From the NCBI RefSeq assembly GCF_002954405.1, contig NZ_MQWC01000004.1, positions 2,035,909-2,099,908 of the forward strand: a DNA stretch of 64,000 bases, written 5' to 3'. A program made the position numbers and the translations under genes. Origin of the DNA: Salinibacter sp. 10B. GTDB lineage: Bacteria > Bacteroidota > Rhodothermia > Rhodothermales > Salinibacteraceae. A model generated the notes under the pieces. It was not told the DNA's origin. It did not search any database and was given only the letters and a program-made list of their open reading frames with translations. Shown piece by piece: positions 28,221 through 37,039 of the stretch; positions within the stretch are counted from its first letter, which is position 1; every line of letters starts with the position of its first letter.

Positions 28221-28646
28221 AGGGCGGCAGGGTCAACCAGTAGAGAGAGGGCTCTATCGCGATTTTCTTCAAATGCATGGACGCCGCAGAAGATCGCAGC
28301 AAAGGCTCAAAAAGAGATGCAGACTGCCTTTTCAGTGTCAAATCCTGCGTGAAAACGGGACAGTCCGCCCTTGATGCCTGTCTCTCTCGTCGGTGGCTCC
28401 TCTGCCAGCCGCGTTCGGGGTATTCTACAGGCACGGATGAATGGAAGAGCGAAGGCGTGAACGCGGAACAGCCGACCGCAGACCACCGACAGCCGCTCTA
28501 AGTGAAATTGCGGAATTGGGAATTTGGAGTGCGGATTGAACTTCGTAGCGACGCGAGCTGCTGTATTCGGGACGGAGATTCGTGATGCCCCCACTCTCCC
28601 ATGCCGTTCCGGCACATGTTCACCCAATCGTCCCATCGTACGGAGG
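28221..28646. other. Intergenic region between the ABC permease and tig
   Basis: About 430 bp upstream of tig, presumably with its promoter. At 28501-28545 there is a stretch that on the minus strand reads CACTCCAAATTCCCAATTCC, of the same family as the C/T-rich leader repeats near trxB and recN. No gene seen. Confidence 0.4.
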
Positions 28647-29948
28647 CTAGTCGTATGTCACCCACTTGGCAATCTCGCGAAAGCCCGGCGTCTTCCCGTA
28701 GGACAGGATGCCGACCCGGTAGATGCGCCCCGCCAACCAGATAGTGCCCACGAAGCTGCCCACCAGCAGGACAAAGGCCGTCGCAATTTGCCAGACGGGC
28801 ACGTTCGTGATCGCTGCCCGCAACACCATGAGGATGGGCGAGAACAGTGGAATCATGGATGTGACCACCGAGAGAGTGGCGTTGGGGCTCTCGATAATAA
28901 AGACAAGGAAGAGGATTGGCAGAATCAGCGGCGACATGACGGGAAGGAGCAGATTCTGGGCGTCCTGCTGCTGCTCCACGGCCGAGCCGACGGCAGCAAA
29001 CAGCGCGGCATAGAGCAGAAAGCCGCCGAGGAAGAAGAGGATAAACCAAACGACGAGATCGATGGGAATTGTGGGCACGGAAACACCCGCGGCCTCCATC
29101 ATGGCCTGCTGGGACGCATCGGGGGCCACCCCGAGATCCGACGGCGTGAAGAGCAGCGCAATGACCGGCCCCACCGCCGCAAAGCCGCCCATCACGAGCA
29201 CCGCCCACGTGATCATTTGCGTCAGCCCCATCGCCCCGATGCCGAGCACCTTCCCCATCAACAGTTCGAAGGGCCGCACCGACGACACAATGACCTCAAC
29301 CACCCGATTGCTCTTCTCTTCGATCACGCCCTGCATCACGTACTGCCCATAGATAAAGACGGCAAAGTAGATTGCCAGCGCCATCGCGTAGCCAATAAAG
29401 GTGTAGGCGATCGACGAGTCGGAGGTCGTGCCCTCTTCCTCACTCAGCTTTCGCGTGGAGAGACTCACGTCCGACCCAACAATTTTGAGCACATCGCCCG
29501 ATGCGCCTGCCCCCTCCAATCGGCGCTGCCGCACTACCCGATTGACCTGATTATCGAGCTGCGCCCGGAGGGAAAGTCCACCTCCCTCCATCGAGTAGTA
29601 CGTGGCTTCTCCTTCTCCCTCCAGCAGCGATTGCGGCAACAGCAGATAGCCGTCATACTGCCCGTCGCGTACCGCGGCCCGGACCGAGTCGGTGGACGCA
29701 TCAGTGACCTCGAACGTGACCCGGTCGCCACTTTTTGCGATCAGCGAATCCGCCAGCTGGCCCGTCTCGTCCACCAGGGCCACCGTCCGTTCGTCGGTCT
29801 CTTCCGCAAGGTAGCCGAACACGGCAGGTGCAGCCGCCAGAATGACGAAGCCCACCGGCACCAGAAGAGTGGCCAACAAAAATGCCTTCGAGCGGACGCG
29901 GCGCCAGAATTCGCTGCGGAGAATGAGCCAGATCTTGTGGAACGACAT
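28647..29948 (-). CDS. ABC-2 type transporter permease (NatB-like, 433 aa)
   Basis: Membrane partner of the adjacent ATPase, in the ABC-2/NatB (YhaP) group of exporters. The protein starts with a cytoplasmic helix (KIWLILRSEFWRRVRSKAF), has a first membrane helix (LLATLLVPVGFVILAAAPAVFGYL), a large extracytoplasmic domain of about 150 residues (RTVALVDETGQLADSL..., TVRAAVRDGQ-like), and then five to six membrane helices at the C-terminal half, including the signature EEKSNRVVEVIVSSVRPFELLMGKVLGIG. Start MSFHKIWL at 29948 is set by homology; the leader before it is C-rich with CACGC units. Its gene follows the ATPase by 64 bp, forming an operon. The substrate is unknown; family members export Na+ or drugs. 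Confidence 0.88.
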   Translation of the reverse strand: MSFHKIWLILRSEFWRRVRSKAFLLATLLVPVGFVILAAAPAVFGYLAEETDERTVALVDETGQLADSLIAKSGDRVTFEVTDASTDSVRAAVRDGQYDGYLLLPQSLLEGEGEATYYSMEGGGLSLRAQLDNQVNRVVRQRRLEGAGASGDVLKIVGSDVSLSTRKLSEEEGTTSDSSIAYTFIGYAMALAIYFAVFIYGQYVMQGVIEEKSNRVVEVIVSSVRPFELLMGKVLGIGAMGLTQMITWAVLVMGGFAAVGPVIALLFTPSDLGVAPDASQQAMMEAAGVSVPTIPIDLVVWFILFFLGGFLLYAALFAAVGSAVEQQQDAQNLLLPVMSPLILPILFLVFIIESPNATLSVVTSMIPLFSPILMVLRAAITNVPVWQIATAFVLLVGSFVGTIWLAGRIYRVGILSYGKTPGFREIAKWVTYD

Positions 29949-30012
29949 GCTGCGTATGGGCGAGTGTGCGTGGAGAAGCGTGGGCGATCCGTGTGTGTGA
30001 TTGCACCTTCCG

Positions 30013-30960
30013 TCAGGCGGTCTCAACCGCCTCTTCCTGCATCCGCCGGGCCTCCGACTCGCCCACCACCTCCACGAAAATCTCGTTCAGCGGCGGGGCC
30101 ACCCGTTCGTAGCGATACACCTCCTCGGTCCGGTCCAACGCGAGGTCCAGCACCGAGCGGGCGTCGGTGCCGTCGGCCAAACTCAACTCCACGCGGTGGG
30201 CGTTCCGGGTATTCACGCGCACCTGTCCGGAGGCCTCCAGCTCGTCAACAAAGGTATCGTCGCCGTCGAACTCCAGCACCAATGTATTCTTGCCGAATTG
30301 CTCCTTGATGTCGCGAAGATTGCCCTGCAGCACCACGTCCCCCTGTGCCATGAGGCAGATGTCGTCGCAGAGCTGCTCGACCTGTTCCATGCGGTGGGAA
30401 GCAAACAGAATCGTTCGGTCGTCGCGGCGCAGCTCCAGAATGATGTCGCGCAGCAGGTCGGCGTTGATGGGGTCGAGGCCACTGAACGGCTCGTCGAAGA
30501 TGAGGAGCGACGGGTCGTGCAGCAGCGTGGCGATAAACTGGATTTTCTGTTGCATGCCCTTCGACAACTCCTCCGTCTTCATGTCCGCCCAGTCCGTGGC
30601 GTCGAAGCGGTCGAGCCAGTGGTCGGCGCGCGTGGCCGCCTCGGTTTTCGAAAGCCCCTTCAGTGTGCCGAGATACACCAGTTGCTCTTTTACGCGGAGC
30701 CGCTTGTAAAGGCCCCGCTCTTCCGGCAGGTACCCCATGCGCTGCTGGCTCCACGGCCCTACAGTCTGCCCCTCGTAGCGAACGGTCCCCGCATCCGGCA
30801 CCATGATGTAGGTGATCATGCGGATGGTCGAGGTTTTGCCCGCCCCGTTGGGGCCGAGAAGCCCGAGGATGCGCCCGGGCTCCGCTTCAAAAGAGACGTC
30901 GTCGACGGCCACGGTGTCGCCGTAGCGCTTCGTGACGTTTTCGACGGAGAGATGAGCCAT
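30013..30960 (-). CDS. ABC transporter ATP-binding protein (NatA-like, 315 aa)
   Basis: Energises the ABC-2 permease encoded next to it. Walker A is GPNGAGKT (36-43), the Q-loop region reads MGYLPEERGLYKRLRV, the signature is LSKGMQQKI, Walker B is LLIFDEPFSGLD and the switch His lies in FASHRMEQVEQL. The C-terminal 90 residues are the DUF4162-type extension typical of this exporter subgroup (FGKNTLVLEFDGDD, ending VVGESEARRMQEEAVETA). The E-E-R-G-L-Y motif after the Q-loop is characteristic of NatA/YhaQ-type ATPases. Start MAHLSVENVTKRYGD at 30960. First gene of a two-gene operon. Confidence 0.93.
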   Translation of the reverse strand: MAHLSVENVTKRYGDTVAVDDVSFEAEPGRILGLLGPNGAGKTSTIRMITYIMVPDAGTVRYEGQTVGPWSQQRMGYLPEERGLYKRLRVKEQLVYLGTLKGLSKTEAATRADHWLDRFDATDWADMKTEELSKGMQQKIQFIATLLHDPSLLIFDEPFSGLDPINADLLRDIILELRRDDRTILFASHRMEQVEQLCDDICLMAQGDVVLQGNLRDIKEQFGKNTLVLEFDGDDTFVDELEASGQVRVNTRNAHRVELSLADGTDARSVLDLALDRTEEVYRYERVAPPLNEIFVEVVGESEARRMQEEAVETA

Positions 30961-31082
30961 GCCTGCTGTGGTATGTTCACACTCGAATGACAGCGCCCTT
31001 AAATAAGGAGGTCCACGGGTCAATCACAAGGAAGAATCGATGAGTGAGCTCGCGGATGGAAAACGGAGGACGAAATGGCTCG

Positions 31083-33689
31083 CTACCGTTTTTCGGCGGA
31101 CGCCCCAAGTGCAATGCCAGTCGCCGAATCCCCAGTTGCAGGAAGAGTCCCGTCAGCGTTGAGCCCCCAGATTTGATTAACGGTGCGGACGAGTTTCCGG
31201 TAGCGAGGATCGCTGCGAAGAGGGTCCAGCGCGGTCCCGTAGCGGAGCTCGGCGGCGAGGAACTTCGCCCACGTCACCCGACGCAGATCGGCAAAAGCGG
31301 CATCGATCTCCCCGAGAGCCGCGTGCACCTCGGCCTGCGCAAAGGGACTCTCGTCGTTCGATTCCATCCGTTGCAGTCGTTCGCGGGCGCCCGTCGTGTC
31401 CCCCATCCGGAGGCGCACGACGGCCGGCTTGCCCAGGTGGAGCCGCCGCACCCCATCCCCGGGGGCGGCCATGTCGAGCCCGCGCTGCAGGGCCAGGAGC
31501 GCCTCCTCGTACCGCCTGGCCCGGCTCAGGGCCACGCCCTCTACGATGTGCCCGGCAGCGTAGTCGGGCGCCAACTGCTTGGCACGAGCGGTATGCGTGA
31601 GGGCCTCATCGGTCCGCGCCGGCTGCTGCCGGTTGTACGCTCCTGCGAGCGCCGCGTGGATGGATGGCGACATCGGGTCGAGCTCGGCGGCCGTCCGGAG
31701 ATGAGAGACTGCTTTCTCAAGTCGTCCCAGGGCAAGGTAGAGATTGCCGAGCCACTGGTGCGCCCGTGCATAGTTGGGATTCAGGTCGAGGGCCTGGATG
31801 TATCCTCGCACGGCTGCCGGGCCGTTCCGGCGATAATCCTTCACCAGAGCACGGGAGGCGTGGGACTCCGCAAGGTCTGGATTTAATTCGACTGCCCGGT
31901 TGGCCGCCCGAAGGGCCCTTGGAAGCACCGAATCGGCCGGGGCGTAGCCATAGAGCGAGAGCAGGCTTCGTGCATCGGCCAGCCCCGCCCAGGCGAGGGC
32001 ATAGCTGGAGTCTCGTGCAAGGGCCTGCCGGAAGTAGCGGGCGGCCTGCCGGATGCCCTGATCGCTGCGCTGATCGAGCAGGGCGCGGCCTTTCACGTAG
32101 AGCCGGTAGGCCTCCAGATTCTCAGTCGGTCGGCGGGCAATGCGCTCCTCTTCCTGAGTCGTGAGCGTCGCCTCCAACGAACGGGCGATCTTCGTGGTCA
32201 ACTCGTCCTGAATGGCAAAGAGGTTCTCCGGGGTCAACGCCCGCTGGTACTCCTGCCCCCATTCGTGCGTGTCTTCCCGCGCATTAATGAGTTGGGCACT
32301 GACCTGCACCTGAGAGCCTGCCTGCTGGACGGTGCCCTCTACGATCCACCGTACCCCGAGCTCTTGGGCAATCTCGGGCAGCGTCTGGGACGTTTCCTGA
32401 TACGGCAGTACGGAAGTACGTGAAATCACCCGGAGATCCGATATGCCCGAGAGCCGACTGAGCAGATCGTCGTGAATGCCTCGTGCAAACTGTCCTGCGT
32501 CTGCGTCCCCGACGCTCTCGAACGGAAGGACAGCAACTGAGCGAGGCGGAGCCGCCGCTTCCGACGTCCCCATCATCTCTCGTGCGAGGATCCAGGCTGC
32601 CCCCAGAAGCAGAACGATCGCCCCGCCAATCACCAGAAGCCTCATCGCACTTCGTTTCTTCTCTCCCATCCCTGAGAGAATGTGCCCTACAGACAAACGC
32701 TCGTCGTCAGAGCCCGCTGGAGACGGCTTTTCGGCCTGTGCCCGCTTGGTTGTGGCCTCCTGCGCCTCGGCCCCTTCCAACAAGGCCGCAAACGCCTCGA
32801 CAGAGGCCGGGCGCTCATCGGGGGCCAGTGCCAGGCCTCGCCTCACCGCCACGCTGACCTCCAGGGACACGTGCGACGACACATTGTGGGGCGCCACCAG
32901 GGAGTCCTCCTCCAGCCGACGCCCGGCTGCAGGCGGCTTCATTCCTGTGAGACACTTATAGAGCGTCGCGGCGCACGCATACACGTCGGTCCATGGGCCC
33001 TGCTCCCCTCCGCGAAAATACTGTTCGGGCGGGGCGTACCCCGGTTTAAAAATGACCTGTTCGTCCGCACTGCGCTCCTCCATCGCCGCCCGTGCCGCCC
33101 CAAAGTCCAGCAGTACAATCCGGCCCTGATCGGTGCAATAGATGTTTTGCGGATCGATGTCCCGGTGCAGCAATCCTTCCTCATGAACGGACTGGAGGCC
33201 ACGTAGCACGTCCTGCATAATGGATACGGCGTCGGCCTCTGCCAGGGTGCCCCCCTGCGCCGCGAGATGCCTCGCGAGCGTCTGCCCTTCGTAGTAGTCC
33301 ATGACAAGGTAGCCGGTCCCGTGCTCTTCGAAGTAGGACCGCACCCGAACGATGTTGGGATGGTCGAACCGGGCCAGGGTGCGCCCCTCCTCCATGAAGC
33401 GCTCCCGGCCGAAGGAAAAGTCCTCGGCGTCGTCTGGCTCGTCCGGGGTCAGAACGAGCGTAGACGGGGTCCGCCCGGCAATCTCGTGGGGATAGTACTC
33501 CTTGATCGCTACGGTCGTATCGAGACGCTCGTCATGCGCCCGATAGGTAATGCCAAAACTTCCAGATCCGAGCACGCCCTCAATACAATACTGGTCTCGC
33601 AGACGCGTCCCCTGCGGGAGTTGGATTGGGGACGTAGAGCCCTCTCCTCCTGCCTCGTCGTTGCTGGACGCAGCCGACGGTTCGGACAT
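31083..33689 (-). CDS. Transmembrane Ser/Thr protein kinase with TolB-like and TPR domains (868 aa)
   Basis: A Hanks-type signalling kinase. The N-terminal kinase domain has the Gly loop GSGSFG (41-46), VAIK with Lys63, catalytic HRDIDPQN (175-182) and DFG (195-197). The usual Lys of HRDxKPxN is Asp179, which is uncommon. A single membrane helix lies at about 349-369 (LLVIGGAIVLLLGAAWIL). After it comes a FlgO/TolB-like segment (SVAVLPFESVGDADAGQFARGIHDDLLSRLSG), found in many bacterial kinases and adenylate cyclases, then a series of TPRs (ALAWAGLADARSLLSLYGY, ARAHQWLGNLYLALGRLEKA, etc.). The outer part would lie in the periplasm. Stands alone between the ABC operon and the cysteine synthase gene. 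Confidence 0.9.
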   Translation of the reverse strand: MSEPSAASSNDEAGGEGSTSPIQLPQGTRLRDQYCIEGVLGSGSFGITYRAHDERLDTTVAIKEYYPHEIAGRTPSTLVLTPDEPDDAEDFSFGRERFMEEGRTLARFDHPNIVRVRSYFEEHGTGYLVMDYYEGQTLARHLAAQGGTLAEADAVSIMQDVLRGLQSVHEEGLLHRDIDPQNIYCTDQGRIVLLDFGAARAAMEERSADEQVIFKPGYAPPEQYFRGGEQGPWTDVYACAATLYKCLTGMKPPAAGRRLEEDSLVAPHNVSSHVSLEVSVAVRRGLALAPDERPASVEAFAALLEGAEAQEATTKRAQAEKPSPAGSDDERLSVGHILSGMGEKKRSAMRLLVIGGAIVLLLGAAWILAREMMGTSEAAAPPRSVAVLPFESVGDADAGQFARGIHDDLLSRLSGISDLRVISRTSVLPYQETSQTLPEIAQELGVRWIVEGTVQQAGSQVQVSAQLINAREDTHEWGQEYQRALTPENLFAIQDELTTKIARSLEATLTTQEEERIARRPTENLEAYRLYVKGRALLDQRSDQGIRQAARYFRQALARDSSYALAWAGLADARSLLSLYGYAPADSVLPRALRAANRAVELNPDLAESHASRALVKDYRRNGPAAVRGYIQALDLNPNYARAHQWLGNLYLALGRLEKAVSHLRTAAELDPMSPSIHAALAGAYNRQQPARTDEALTHTARAKQLAPDYAAGHIVEGVALSRARRYEEALLALQRGLDMAAPGDGVRRLHLGKPAVVRLRMGDTTGARERLQRMESNDESPFAQAEVHAALGEIDAAFADLRRVTWAKFLAAELRYGTALDPLRSDPRYRKLVRTVNQIWGLNADGTLPATGDSATGIALGASAEKR

Positions 33690-34220
33690 GCCACTCCGTG
33701 GGAACGTTCGCGAAAATCATTTCTACTCAGATGCATGACGGCGTGACCCCCACTGATCGGCCCACTACCACGAATGCGCAGGCGTGTCCCGCGTGATGGC
33801 CTCCGTCGTATTCAATCATTCTCAAGGGCAAAAGGAAAGAAACCCGAGGGAAAGCGAAACCGCAATGTAGTCATAGCGGCCAACCACACGGCAACCCGCA
33901 GGAGCATACGGGCTTCGGAGCAAATGAGCTGCTGCCTGACAGCCTCCGTACACCCGATTACATTTTCCCCTCCCTCTCCTGGCCCCTCATGTCCGTACTC
34001 ACACGTCCAGCCAACCTGTTCGTCCCAAACCAATTTCCTCCTCTCGACTTTGCCCCTACTGCGCGAGATCGAATGATTGGGGAAAAATCCATCGAGCGGG
34101 GCATACCGTGAACCAACTTGTGAAGAAAAAGCTACACCAGAACAGTGTGGTTGGAATATGCCGACACCATCCGTCGGTTTTCCTCACGGTCTCGTTCTTC
34201 CTCCCAGTCCCGCAACGTCC
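33690..34220. other. Divergent intergenic region between the kinase and cysteine synthase genes
   Basis: About 530 bp. The cysteine synthase frame is open from 34077 but its true start is placed at 34221. I looked for a riboswitch (SAM or other sulfur-related) and saw no recognisable one. No RNA or hairpin with a T-run was found. Confidence 0.35.
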
Positions 34221-35195
34221 ATGTCGACTACCCCGACCCCGACGAAAGAAGCCCCGCCTTCACCGTTTCCCACCGACGACCCGGTGTTGAGTCTCATCGG
34301 CAATACGCCGATGGTAGACTATCCCGGGGCCGATCGCGGACGCCTTCGCTGTAAGTTGGAGTCAGAAAACCCGACGCGGTCGATGAAGGACCGCATCGCG
34401 ATGGGCATCCTCACCCAGGCCCTGGAAGAGGGCGACTACGATACGGTGGTGGAAGCCAGTTCCGGCAACACGGCCGGCGCAGTTGCCCTTGTAGCGAATC
34501 GGCTGGGCCTCACCTGTAAGCTCACCTGCCCAGAGCACACAAGCCGATCAAAGATTGGCTACATGAAGGCCTTTGGGGCAGAGGTGCATACGTGCCCGGA
34601 CGTGGAATCGGACCACCCGGAGCACTACCGAGCGGTGGCGCAACGACTAGCGGAAGAGGAGGAGAATGCCTTTCTCGTAGACCAGTATCACAATCAGGGC
34701 AATCCGACGGTCCACTACCGGTGGACGGGCGCAGAAATCTGGTCACAGGCGGGGAACGACATGACGCATCTGGTGTCGGCCATGGGGACGGGCGGACTCC
34801 TCAGCGGGTCGGCCCGGCGCATCAAGGAGGAAGCCGAGGCCACGGGGCGCGACGTGCGGGTTGTGGGCGTTGATGCTCAGCACTCCAACATCTCTACGGC
34901 CTTCTACGGCGAAGAAGCCGTGCCCTACGACACGACGGTCGAAGGCCTGGGCAAGGGCGGTGAACTGCCAACCATGTGGTTTGAGCACATCGACGAGATG
35001 CGTAGCGTTTCCGACGAGGTGGCGTTTGAGCAGGCCCGCACGGCCGCCCAGGAACACGGACTCCTCATCGGTCCCAGTGCCGGTGCGGCGCTCTCCGTGG
35101 CAATGGACATTCACGCCAACCAGCCCGACGCGCGCGTCGTGACCATTATCTGCGACGGAGGTGAACAGTATTTCGACACTCTCTTCGGCGTCTGA
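34221..35195 (+). CDS. Cysteine synthase / PLP-dependent beta-replacing enzyme (324 aa)
   Basis: Makes cysteine from O-acetylserine (or O-phosphoserine) and sulfide, or a close relative of this reaction. Motifs: IGNTPMVDYPG near the start, the PLP lysine in NPTRSMKDR, the PLP phosphate-binding SSGNTAGA, GTGGLLSGSARRIKEE, and GPSAGAALSVAM near the C-terminus. Size and motif spacing match CysK/CysM; the Asp-Arg after the lysine is as in CysM. The GEQYFDTLF end is typical of CysM (ERYLSTxLF). The substrate preference cannot be decided. The start ATG 34221 (MSTTPTPTKEAPPSP) is chosen since the further upstream frame has no homology and many low-complexity residues. Confidence 0.9.
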   Translation: MSTTPTPTKEAPPSPFPTDDPVLSLIGNTPMVDYPGADRGRLRCKLESENPTRSMKDRIAMGILTQALEEGDYDTVVEASSGNTAGAVALVANRLGLTCKLTCPEHTSRSKIGYMKAFGAEVHTCPDVESDHPEHYRAVAQRLAEEEENAFLVDQYHNQGNPTVHYRWTGAEIWSQAGNDMTHLVSAMGTGGLLSGSARRIKEEAEATGRDVRVVGVDAQHSNISTAFYGEEAVPYDTTVEGLGKGGELPTMWFEHIDEMRSVSDEVAFEQARTAAQEHGLLIGPSAGAALSVAMDIHANQPDARVVTIICDGGEQYFDTLFGV

Positions 35196-35374
35196 GACGC
35201 TAGGAGACCGAACACGGCCCCAGTTGTGCGCTGGTCCGTCGTTTGCGTTCGAATTCCTTCTGCAACGAACAGGAATTGAAAGGTAAAGTCTTCTCTACGG
35301 AGGGACAACGCTGCACTCCCGTAGGTTTACTTTGCTTACCTTTCCACGCTCTCCGAACGACACGCCACGCACAC

Positions 35375-36028
35375 ATGACGTCCTCAATTCGCTGCCTCCG
35401 TTCGGCCGGTCTTCTTGGACTCCTGACGCTCTCCTGCTTCCTTTTTTGTCCGCAGCCCGCCCAGGGCCAGTTGTGGCTTCAAACCTCACGGGTCATCACG
35501 CCCGTGGAAAACGGCCCGACGCGCGTTTTTTTGGACACGCTCGTCGCGGTCATGGAACGAAAGAAGATTGAGGTGAAACGATCCCCGGAAGGGGAGCAGA
35601 CGTTCACCATCGAAGAGCTTCGCACTGAGTTGATTGAGGAAGAAGGGGTGGGCCTTCGGAGTGGGGTCAACCACGCATTCGTCGACTATCGTTTCTCTAT
35701 CGACGACGGAAGCAACTTCGAACAGAGGGTGTCGGCCATCCACTTTGTCTTTCGCCCAGGACCGGGACAGAGTGACATTCCCATCATGTACCTCGATGCC
35801 CGGCAACCTTGGATGACGCAACTCCTTCAAAACAAGGGCACTGATCTGCAGACCAACGAGGCGGCGCTCATCCCCTTCCATCGCCACCTCGGCTTTGCAC
35901 AAATTGCCCGTCAGGAAGAGACGCAAATCGTCGAAATTGGGGGAAGAACGGTTCGTGAGGGGTTCCAGGAACAGAAAGAAGCGCTTATTCGAAAAGTGGA
36001 GCGCCTGACCTACGAGTCTTACGTCTAA
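35375..36028 (+). CDS. Secreted hypothetical protein (217 aa)
   Basis: Not recognised. A signal peptide (MTSSIRCLRSAGLLGLLTLS, hydrophobic core to about residue 32, QPAQGQ) marks the start at ATG 35375. The mature part mixes beta and helical segments with acidic patches: FTIEELRTELIEEEG, a VDYRFSIDDG strand and the C-terminal helix EGFQEQKEALIRKVERL. No cysteines occur after the signal, no repeats, no membrane segment, so it is probably periplasmic. A terminator follows at 36056-36085. It is a separate unit from the upstream cysteine synthase (180 bp gap). Confidence 0.7.
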   Translation: MTSSIRCLRSAGLLGLLTLSCFLFCPQPAQGQLWLQTSRVITPVENGPTRVFLDTLVAVMERKKIEVKRSPEGEQTFTIEELRTELIEEEGVGLRSGVNHAFVDYRFSIDDGSNFEQRVSAIHFVFRPGPGQSDIPIMYLDARQPWMTQLLQNKGTDLQTNEAALIPFHRHLGFAQIARQEETQIVEIGGRTVREGFQEQKEALIRKVERLTYESYV

Positions 36029-36375
36029 CTCGCCTCCTTTCCTTCCTCCTGCGCTCCTGTCTTCCACGAACGGGACAGGTTTTTTAGTGAGGGTCCAGCT
36101 AGGCAACTAGGGGACATGTCCCCTGCATTCGATGATTCGGGCATGGGAAATCGGCACACCTCCCTTCCTTCTCTCGCCGAACAAAAGACGGAGGGGACGA
36201 TCGTTTTGCTCCGTGCGCCCGGATTCGAGTGCCACGATCCGACTGACTCTCGTTCCCAGAAGGGCAAAACGAACATGCCCGCCGGCAAAGGCCGAGCGGG
36301 CAATCGGAGCACACAACCCGTATCCTGGAGGGGCGCCGATACAGAGAATCGTGGAGGGAAAGCGGCCCGTGGTCC
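36029..36375. other. Gap between convergent genes
   Basis: Contains the terminator at 36056-36085. Small frames here (e.g. 36132-36590 on the plus strand) overlap the lipoprotein gene and are rich in Arg and Pro; they look like shadows. Nothing else seen. Confidence 0.4.
36056..36085 (+). terminator. Rho-independent terminator
   Basis: CCTGTC (36056-36061) pairs with GACAGG (36074-36079), 12-nt loop, then TTTTTT. It ends the transcript of the secreted protein gene. Confidence 0.75.
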
Positions 36376-37002
36376 CTACCGGACCCGGATGCGCTGGCCA
36401 GGCCGGAGGTTGGACGACCGGAAGTCGTTCAGATTACGGATCTGCTCAACGGAGGCTCGATACTTCCGAGCAATATCCCAAAGCGTATCGCCCTGCCGGA
36501 CGGTATGATACACAGCGGCGTTTTCCTGTGCGGACGACTCATCATCCGCATTCAGGCGCGCCTCGGTTACGGGCCGCCCTCCCATGGTAAGACGATTGGT
36601 CACTGCCGTGACCCCCTCTACGCGTCCGGCAATGCGCTCGGCCATCCGGTACTGATCGGGCGTGTTGACGTCGCCCCGCAATACGAGGTGGCCCTTAATA
36701 ACCGTGGGCCGAAACGGAAAGACCCGGAGACTCGACGTACGCACGAGCGCCTGCTTCACCTGCGTTTCCGTGCTCGCATCTTCGATCTTCTGCGCCACGG
36801 ACCGAGTGCCCTTCATCTTTTCAACGTCAACCGGAGCAGCCGGGTCCGGTGGCGACGTTTCCGAAACCGTAGTGGCCGTAGCGGCTGCGGTGGAATCAGC
36901 CGACACGCCGGAGGACGTACTCGACGTGCACCCGACCAACAGCAGGGCCACAACAACGACGACGAAAAAAACAGAGGAACGGAGCGCAGATCGAAGGGTC
37001 AA
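36376..37002 (-). CDS. BON-LysM lipoprotein (208 aa)
   Basis: A cell-envelope lipoprotein. After a hydrophobic segment and lipobox (FFVVVVVALLLVGC) comes a Ser/Thr/Ala-rich linker, a BON domain (KIEDASTETQVKQALVRTSS..., PTVIKGHLVLRGDVNTPDQ, VEGVTAVTNRL) and a C-terminal LysM domain (VYHTVRQGDTLWDIARKY...NLRPGQRIRVR). LysM should bind peptidoglycan, BON the membrane, so it likely spans the envelope. No ATG lies in a sensible place: the frame stays open back into trxB. I place the start at TTG 37002 (LTLRSALRSSV), 37 bp after the trxB stop; the exact codon is uncertain. Probably cotranscribed with trxA-trxB. Confidence 0.8.
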   Translation of the reverse strand: MTLRSALRSSVFFVVVVVALLLVGCTSSTSSGVSADSTAAATATTVSETSPPDPAAPVDVEKMKGTRSVAQKIEDASTETQVKQALVRTSSLRVFPFRPTVIKGHLVLRGDVNTPDQYRMAERIAGRVEGVTAVTNRLTMGGRPVTEARLNADDESSAQENAAVYHTVRQGDTLWDIARKYRASVEQIRNLNDFRSSNLRPGQRIRVR

Positions 37003-37039
37003 GGCAGCAAGGGGAATCGGGATGGAAAAGGAATGTCGA

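Noticed and set aside
36132-36590. Plus-strand frame of 152 codons in the gap after the secreted protein gene
   Set aside because: Overlaps the 3' end of the BON-LysM gene on the other strand, and is basic and low complexity.
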